Assembly: GCF_014204895.1 (NCBI RefSeq)
Contig: NZ_JACHMF010000001.1
Location: forward strand, 4,774,001-4,838,000
Direction of reading: 5' to 3'
DNA: 64,000 nucleotides
Source: Paractinoplanes abujensis
GTDB taxonomy: Bacteria > Actinomycetota > Actinomycetes > Mycobacteriales > Micromonosporaceae
Below are positions 59,275 to 64,000 of the stretch, piece after piece. Position 1 is the stretch's first letter. Every line of letters starts with the position of its first letter. The notes below the pieces were generated by a model that had not been told where the DNA came from, made no database searches, and saw only the letters and a list, made by a program, of their open reading frames with translations. The position numbers and the translations under genes are program-made.

Positions 59275-59625
59275 TCAGACGGGGAGGCCGGTCTCCAGCA
59301 GGGTGCCCATCACGGCCAAGGCCGCCGGGATCATGCGGTAATAGACCCACGTGCCGCGGCGGTCGCTGTCGACCAGGCCGGCCTCACGCAGCACCTTGAG
59401 GTGATGCGAGATGGTCGGGCCGGTCAGATGGAACTCGCCGGTCAAGTCGCAGACACACACCTCGCCGCCGCGGGCCGAGGCGATCATCGACAACAGCCGC
59501 AGGCGCACCGGGTCACCCAAGGCCTTGAACATCGGCGCGAACGCGTCGGCCTGAGCCGAGTCGAGCGGTTCACGGGTGAGCGACCCGCCCCCGCTGCTGG
59601 AAATCCCCATCGTTTGGCTCCCCAT
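59275..59625 (-). CDS. ArsR/SmtB-family transcriptional regulator
   Basis: A 116-residue winged-helix protein: FKALGDPVRLRLLSMIAS, metal-type motif GGEVCVCDLTGEF, recognition helix LTGPTISHHLKVLREAGLV, and wing RGTWVYYRM. The CVCDL pair is the arsenite-binding motif of ArsR. No arsenic-resistance genes follow in the window. ATG at 59625 follows AAGGG. Confidence 0.88.
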   Translation of the reverse strand: MGSQTMGISSSGGGSLTREPLDSAQADAFAPMFKALGDPVRLRLLSMIASARGGEVCVCDLTGEFHLTGPTISHHLKVLREAGLVDSDRRGTWVYYRMIPAALAVMGTLLETGLPV

Positions 59626-59840
59626 GGCCACACCCTTGCAAAGCCCCGCAACCACGGCCCGATCAAGCCCGATCACGGTGCGCATCCCCCTGGCGGCCGC
59701 GCAATGCACGACCGCGGAGAGCGTACGCCAGAAGACCGCCCGGCGGCGTCGCCGGACAATGCCGTGTTCGCCACTCCGGGCCGGCGCCAGGGGAAATCGG
59801 CTGATCGGCCGGGCGCACCGGCCCCAATAGACTTACGCCC

Positions 59841-60290
59841 ATGGGGGACAACGGGGCACGGCAGGGAATCCGGGAACTCGTTCAGGTCGCCATGATGTGG
59901 CTCGGCTTCGGCGAACCCGAGGAATCGGCGGCCCCGGCCCGCACGGGAGCGGCGTTCCTGCTCGTGCAGACCGTGGCCGCGATCGTGCTGGCCATTGCAG
60001 CCGGGGTCATCTACGCCGCGGTCAAGGAGGACGCGGTGCCGGCCACCTGGCCACTCCCCTACCTCCTGCTGGTCCTCCCGCTGGCGATCGCCGTGGCCCG
60101 CCGGCCGGGCGCCGCGCCCCTCCCGCTCGCCGCGGCCCTGCCCGCCGGCGCGCTGACCGCCGCGGCCGCCCTGGCCCTGCTGCCCGGCTCGGGCTTCTGG
60201 GCGTGGTTCACCGCCCTGGCCGCCGCAGCCCTGACGGCGGGCGCCGCCTTCGGAGCGGTCGCCGCCCGCCGCACACGCGTCTCCGCCTGA
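59841..60290 (+). CDS. Small membrane protein, unknown
   Basis: A 149-residue protein with an N-terminal amphipathic segment and four predicted membrane helices (AAFLLVQTVAAIVLAIAAGV, LPYLLLVLPLAIAVA, LAAALPAGALTAAAALAL, AWFTALAAAALTAGAAFGAV). I do not recognise a family. ATG at 59841. Confidence 0.7.
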   Translation: MGDNGARQGIRELVQVAMMWLGFGEPEESAAPARTGAAFLLVQTVAAIVLAIAAGVIYAAVKEDAVPATWPLPYLLLVLPLAIAVARRPGAAPLPLAAALPAGALTAAAALALLPGSGFWAWFTALAAAALTAGAAFGAVAARRTRVSA

Positions 60291-61156
60291 GCCCCTGCGC
60301 CGCCCACCGCCCGGCACGGCCCGAGCGAAGCCGCCCGCCACGAACGCGTCTCCGCAAACCCTCACACCGACCGGCGCTTGGTGCGGTCTGAGCGAAGCCG
60401 CCCAGCGCGAACACATCTCCGCCCCAACCTCACACCGCCGACCGCTCGGCGGCGTCTGGGGGGCGCCGCACGGCACGAGAAGGGGCCCGGCACGAGAAGA
60501 CGCGCAGCGCGAGGGGTGCCCGGCACGAGACGACGCCCGACACGAGAAGACGCCCGACGCGAGACGACGCGCAGCACGAGAAGACGCGTAGCGCGAGGGG
60601 CGCCCGGCACTGCAGGATGCACAGCGCGAAAAGGCGCGCTGCGCGACCGTGGGCAACGGGAGCAGGCACCTCGCGAGACCCTGAGTTGCGCAACGTGAGC
60701 CGCGCGAGACCCTGAGCAGCGCGAAACCGTGCGCGGGCGAAACCGTGCGCGGCGCGAGACCGTGCGCGGCGCGAGAACATAGGCGGCGCGTGGTGAACCT
60801 AGGCGGCGCGAGAGCCCTGCAGCGCAGGAGCGTGAGCGGCGAGAGATTGCCGCCCACAGACGCGGGCAGCGCGACGGGGCCGCCCGAAGAGGCGGGCAGC
60901 GCCACAGGCCCGACCGCACAGGCGGGGCAAGACGACAGGGCCACCCGCACACGCGGGCAGAGCGACAGGACCGCCCGCACACGCGGGCAGGACGACAAGG
61001 CCACCCGCACACGCGGGCAGAGCGACAGGACCGCCCGCACACGCGGGCAGGACGACAAGGCCACCCGCACACGCGGGCAGCACCACCGGACCGCCCGCCG
61101 ACACGGGCAGCGCGACAGGGACCGCCCGCGGGGGCGAGCGGCCCGTCAGCGGGGCG
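60291..61156. other. Gene-free, repeat-rich region before the 3' end of polA
   Basis: 866 bases. The part at about 60470-60620 is a degenerate repeat of CACGAGAAGACGC-like words; 60841-61110 is a cleaner 30-bp array. Open frames exist on both strands but encode only Arg/Ser/Cys- or Gly-rich repeats. Confidence 0.65.
60841..61110. repeat. 30-bp tandem array with a hairpin in each unit
   Basis: About nine units of 30 bp end in GGGCAG. The best preserved part is 60931-61080. 60961-61020 and 61021-61080 are an exact 60-bp duplication made of two alternating 30-bp versions. Each good unit holds CCCGC-ACAC-GCGGG, a small stem-loop. It lies just downstream of the polA stop. Confidence 0.9.
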
Positions 61157-63856
61157 TCAGTGGTCGGCGCCGTTCCAGTCCTGGCCGGAGCCGACCGAGA
61201 CCTCCAGCGGCACGGAGAGGGGGTAGGCCCCGCCCATCTCGCGGCGCACCAGCTCCTCCAGGGGCTCGCGTTCGCCCGGGGCCACGTCGAAGACCAGCTC
61301 GTCGTGCACCTGCAGGAGCATGCGGGACTTGAGACCGGTTTCCTTGAGTGCCTTGTCGACCCGCAGCATCGCAATCTTGATGATGTCGGCCGCGGAGCCC
61401 TGGATGGGGGCGTTGAGCGCCATCCGTTCGGCCATCTCGCGGCGCTGGCGGTTGTCGCTCGACAGGTCGGGCAGGTAGCGCCGGCGGCCCAGGATCGTGG
61501 CCGTGTAGCCGTCCTGCACGGCGCGGCGCACGACGGCCTGCAGGTAGTCGCGAACGCCGCCGAAGCGCTCGAAGTATTCGTCCATCAGCCCGCGCGCCTC
61601 GTCGGTCGGGATGGTGAGCTGGTTGGACAGGCCGAACGCGCTCAGCCCGTAGGCCAGGCCGTAGTTCATCGCCTTGATCTTGCGGCGCTGGTCGGGCACG
61701 ACCTCTTCGACGGGCACGTGGAACACCGACGAGGCGGTGGCCGCGTGGAAGTCGAACGCCGAGTTGAACGCCGCGATGAGCGCCTCGTCGCCGGACAGGT
61801 GGGCCATGATGCGCATCTCGATCTGGCTGTAGTCGGCCGTCAGCAGCTGCTCGAAGCCCTCGCCGACGACGAACGCACGCCGGATCCGGCGGCCCTCCTC
61901 CGTACGGATGGGGATGTTTTGCAGGTTGGGGTCGGTGGACGAGAGCCGGCCGGTGGCGGCGACGGTCTGGTTGAACGTGGTGTGGATGCGCCCGTCGTCG
62001 GAGACCGACTTGAGCAGGCCGTCGACGGTGGACTTGAGCTTGGCCACGTCGCGGTGCCGCAGCAGATGCTCGAGCACCGGGTCGCCGGTCTGGGCGAACA
62101 GGCTCTGCAGCGCGTCGGCGTCGGTGGTGTAACCCGACTTGATCCGCTTGGTCTTGGGCAGGCCGCGCTCGTCGAAGAGGATTTGCTGCAGCTGCTTGGG
62201 CGAGCCCAGGTTGAACTCGCGCCCGACCACCTCGTGCGCCGCCTGCTGAGCCGATTTCACCTCGGCCGCGAAGTGCGCCTCGAGCTCGGAGAGGTATTCG
62301 GTGTCGGCCGCGATGCCCAGGTGTTCCATCTCGCCCAGCACCTGGGAGAGCGGCTGCTCGACCTCCATCAGCAGTTTCTGCGACTCGCCACCGTCGCGCG
62401 ACAGTTCCTCGGTGAGCACGTCGGCCAGGTCGAGCGTGGCCCGGGCGCGCAGCATCACGTTCTGCTCGGCGGCGCCGTCGGTCTCGCCGCCGAGGCCGGA
62501 GAGCAGGTCGAGCTGGCCGGTGCTGGGCTCCTCGACCCGCAGCTCGCGCTTGAGGTAGCGCAGGGCCAGGTCGGTCAGGTCGTAGGCCCGCTGGTCGGGC
62601 TTGGCCAGATAGGCCGCCAGCGCGGTGTCGACGCGGACGCCGCCCAACGTCCAGCCGTGGGCGCGGAACGCCAGCGTGGCCGGCTTGGCGTCGTGCAGCA
62701 CCTTGGGCCGCTCGGGGTCGGCCAGCCACTCGGCGACCGCGCGCTCGTCGGCCTCGTCGAGGGCGGCCGGGTCGAACCACGCGGCCGGCCCGTCGCCGGT
62801 GGACACGGCGACACCGGTGAGCGCGCCCGTGCCGCGGCCGAACGTGCCGGTGACGGCGACGCCGACCGGGGCCGCGGCGGCGTGCTGCGCGAGCCAGCCG
62901 GCGACCTGCCCGGCCGTGAGGATCTGGCCCTCGAGGTCGAAGCCCGCCTCGGCCTCGGGCTCGACGGCGTCGAGATACGAATAGAGCCGCTCGCGCAGCA
63001 CCCGGAACTCGAGCGCGTCGAACACCTGGTGCACGGCCTCGCGATCCCAGCCGTGCCAGCGCACGTCCTCGGGGCGGACGGACAGCTCGAGGTCGGTGCG
63101 CAGGGCGTTGAGCTCGTAATTCAGCATCACCGAGGACAGGTGGGCGCGCAGGTTGTCGCCGGCCTTGCCCTTGATCTTGTCGGCGTTGGCCACGACGCCG
63201 TCGATGCCGCCGAACTCGGTGATCCACTTGGCCGCCGTCTTGGGCCCGACGCCGGGCACGCCGATCAGGTTGTCGCTGGTCTCGCCGACCAGGGCGGCCT
63301 TGTCGCGATAGAGGTGGGGCGGGACGAGCTGCTTCTCCTCGACCAGCGCGGGCGTCATGCGCCAGACCTCGGAGACGCCGCGGCTCGGGTAGAGCACCGT
63401 GGTGTGCTCGTCGACCAGCTGCAGGGCGTCGCGGTCGCCGGAGGAGATGAGCACCTCCATGCCGGCCGCGCGGGCCTGGGTGGCCAGGGTGGCGATGACG
63501 TCGTCGGCCTCGAAGCCGGGTTTCTCCACGTAGGGGATGCGCAGCGCGTCGAGGATCTCCTTGACCAGGCTGACCTGGCCCTGGAACTCGGTGGGGGTGG
63601 CCGACCGGCCGGCCTTGTATTCCGGGTAGCGCTCCGTGCGGAAGGAGACGCGGGAGACGTCGAACGCGACCACGATGTGCGTGGGCTTCTCGTCGCGCAG
63701 CATGTTGATCAGCATCGAGGTGAAGCCGAACACGGCATTCGTGTGCTGCCCGGTCTGCGTGCTGAAGTTCTCCTTGGGCAGCGCGTGGAACGCGCGGTAG
63801 GCCAGGGAGTGGCCGTCGAGCAGCAGCAAACGGGGAGTCTGGGCGTCGTCGCTCAC
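61157..63856 (-). CDS. polA: DNA polymerase I
   Basis: An 899-residue protein. N-terminal 5'-3' flap nuclease (LLLLDGHSLAYRAFHALPKENF across the loop, EADDVIATLA, SGDRDALQLVD, GVPGVGPKTAAKWI). A middle 3'-5' exonuclease-like domain has lost the acidic metal residues, as usual in actinobacteria. The polymerase domain has motif A ADYSQIEMRIMAHLS, motif B RRKIKAMNYGLAYGLS and motif C LLQVHDELVFDV. GTG at 63856. It fills repair patches made by the Uvr proteins encoded in this window. Confidence 0.96.
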   Translation of the reverse strand: MSDDAQTPRLLLLDGHSLAYRAFHALPKENFSTQTGQHTNAVFGFTSMLINMLRDEKPTHIVVAFDVSRVSFRTERYPEYKAGRSATPTEFQGQVSLVKEILDALRIPYVEKPGFEADDVIATLATQARAAGMEVLISSGDRDALQLVDEHTTVLYPSRGVSEVWRMTPALVEEKQLVPPHLYRDKAALVGETSDNLIGVPGVGPKTAAKWITEFGGIDGVVANADKIKGKAGDNLRAHLSSVMLNYELNALRTDLELSVRPEDVRWHGWDREAVHQVFDALEFRVLRERLYSYLDAVEPEAEAGFDLEGQILTAGQVAGWLAQHAAAAPVGVAVTGTFGRGTGALTGVAVSTGDGPAAWFDPAALDEADERAVAEWLADPERPKVLHDAKPATLAFRAHGWTLGGVRVDTALAAYLAKPDQRAYDLTDLALRYLKRELRVEEPSTGQLDLLSGLGGETDGAAEQNVMLRARATLDLADVLTEELSRDGGESQKLLMEVEQPLSQVLGEMEHLGIAADTEYLSELEAHFAAEVKSAQQAAHEVVGREFNLGSPKQLQQILFDERGLPKTKRIKSGYTTDADALQSLFAQTGDPVLEHLLRHRDVAKLKSTVDGLLKSVSDDGRIHTTFNQTVAATGRLSSTDPNLQNIPIRTEEGRRIRRAFVVGEGFEQLLTADYSQIEMRIMAHLSGDEALIAAFNSAFDFHAATASSVFHVPVEEVVPDQRRKIKAMNYGLAYGLSAFGLSNQLTIPTDEARGLMDEYFERFGGVRDYLQAVVRRAVQDGYTATILGRRRYLPDLSSDNRQRREMAERMALNAPIQGSAADIIKIAMLRVDKALKETGLKSRMLLQVHDELVFDVAPGEREPLEELVRREMGGAYPLSVPLEVSVGSGQDWNGADH

Positions 63857-63909
63857 GTTCAGGAACTCTAGTCGGGGGGTCCGACAAGAAGCCGGACCGC
63901 CCCGCCTGG

Positions 63910-64000
63910 TTAGAGCACCTTGCTGAGGAATGCCCTGGTTCGCTCATGCTGCGGGTTGGCGATGACGGCGCGGGGCGCGCCCTGCTCCACCACCACACCG
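63910..64000 (-). CDS. Amino-acid ABC transporter ATP-binding protein, C-terminal end (partial)
   Basis: The last 29 codons read GVVVEQGAPRAVIANPQHER and on to TRAFLSKVL, then TAA. This is the standard end of GlnQ/HisP-type ATPases for polar amino-acid uptake. The rest lies outside the window. Confidence 0.8.
   Translation of the reverse strand, partial: GVVVEQGAPRAVIANPQHERTRAFLSKVL

Noticed and set aside
59673..61070. Minus-strand frame of about 465 codons across the repeat region
   Set aside because: Made of Arg/Ser/Cys/Ala repeats that mirror the DNA repeats, overlaps a better plus-strand gene, and has no family match.
60931..61080. Possible CRISPR array
   Set aside because: The 30-bp units are contiguous with no unique spacers, and no cas gene is present.
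61160..63871. A roughly 900-codon open frame opposite polA
   Set aside because: High-GC antisense shadow; its composition follows the polA codons and it has no domain. The same applies to long frames opposite rpsA, tkt, uvrA and typA.

Overview
The window is one contiguous piece of a very GC-rich actinobacterial chromosome, read as Actinomycetota and most likely family Micromonosporaceae (for example Actinoplanes). Reasons: strong G/C bias at third codon positions, many GTG/TTG starts, mycothiol-linked enzymes, RbpA, WhiA, OpcA, a SUF operon as the iron-sulphur assembly system, a CoaE-GrpB fusion and the order whiA-yvcK-rapZ-uvrC. The family assignment is inference. Most of the window is core housekeeping DNA; I see no prophage, insertion sequence, rRNA, tRNA or CRISPR array.

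Layout. 0-2 kb: a frameshifted GlxA/AraC-type regulator pseudogene, a histidine phosphatase and a maleylpyruvate-isomerase-family gene. 2.2-8.6 kb, minus strand: a tightly coupled sufR-B-D-Rieske-C-S-U-T operon, divergent from ctaA (heme A synthase). 10.4-13 kb, minus strand: an ATP-grasp gene, a small unknown gene and ctaB (heme O synthase). 13.3-20 kb, plus strand: tkt-tal, then zwf-opcA-pgl (pentose phosphate pathway). 21-25 kb, minus strand: rbpA, then gap-pgk-tpiA-secG ending in a textbook terminator. 25.3-28.2 kb: whiA-yvcK-rapZ. 29.2-37.5 kb: uvrC, a Rieske lipoprotein, uvrA and a polytopic GT-C-like membrane protein. 37.5-40.3 kb: rsgA; then a mycothiol-dependent isomerase gene preceded by three 59-bp repeats that form a ladder of overlapping micro-ORFs, and a metallo-beta-lactamase-fold hydrolase. 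40.3-44 kb: a vapBC module with a clear palindromic operator, and a GntR/NCS1 transporter/racemase operon. 44-49 kb: a ClpP-like protein lacking two catalytic residues, a divergent ribosomal protein L11 paralogue, a transglycosylase lipoprotein, typA, and terC behind a yybP-ykoY-like manganese riboswitch. 50-64 kb: small enzymes, uvrB, coaE-grpB, rpsA, a methyltransferase, DUF2945-DUF3140, an ArsR regulator, polA and the tail of an amino-acid ABC ATPase.

How the genes fit together. The window carries central carbon metabolism (pentose phosphate and lower glycolysis with dedicated regulators), iron-sulphur assembly, haem O/A synthesis and the whole excision-repair set (uvrA, uvrB, uvrC, polA). 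The accessory interest is in small anomalies: the micro-ORF ladder at 38.7 kb, the altered ClpP and L11 homologues facing each other across one shared terminator at 44.8 kb, the expanding 30-bp repeats in the uvrC tail and beyond polA, and paired DnaA-box-like sites in gene-free spacers. Gene-free stretches (9.6-10.4, 11.6-12.0, 28.2-29.2, 49.4-49.9, 50.2-50.6 and 60.3-61.2 kb) hold mostly repeats, hairpins or nothing I can recognise.
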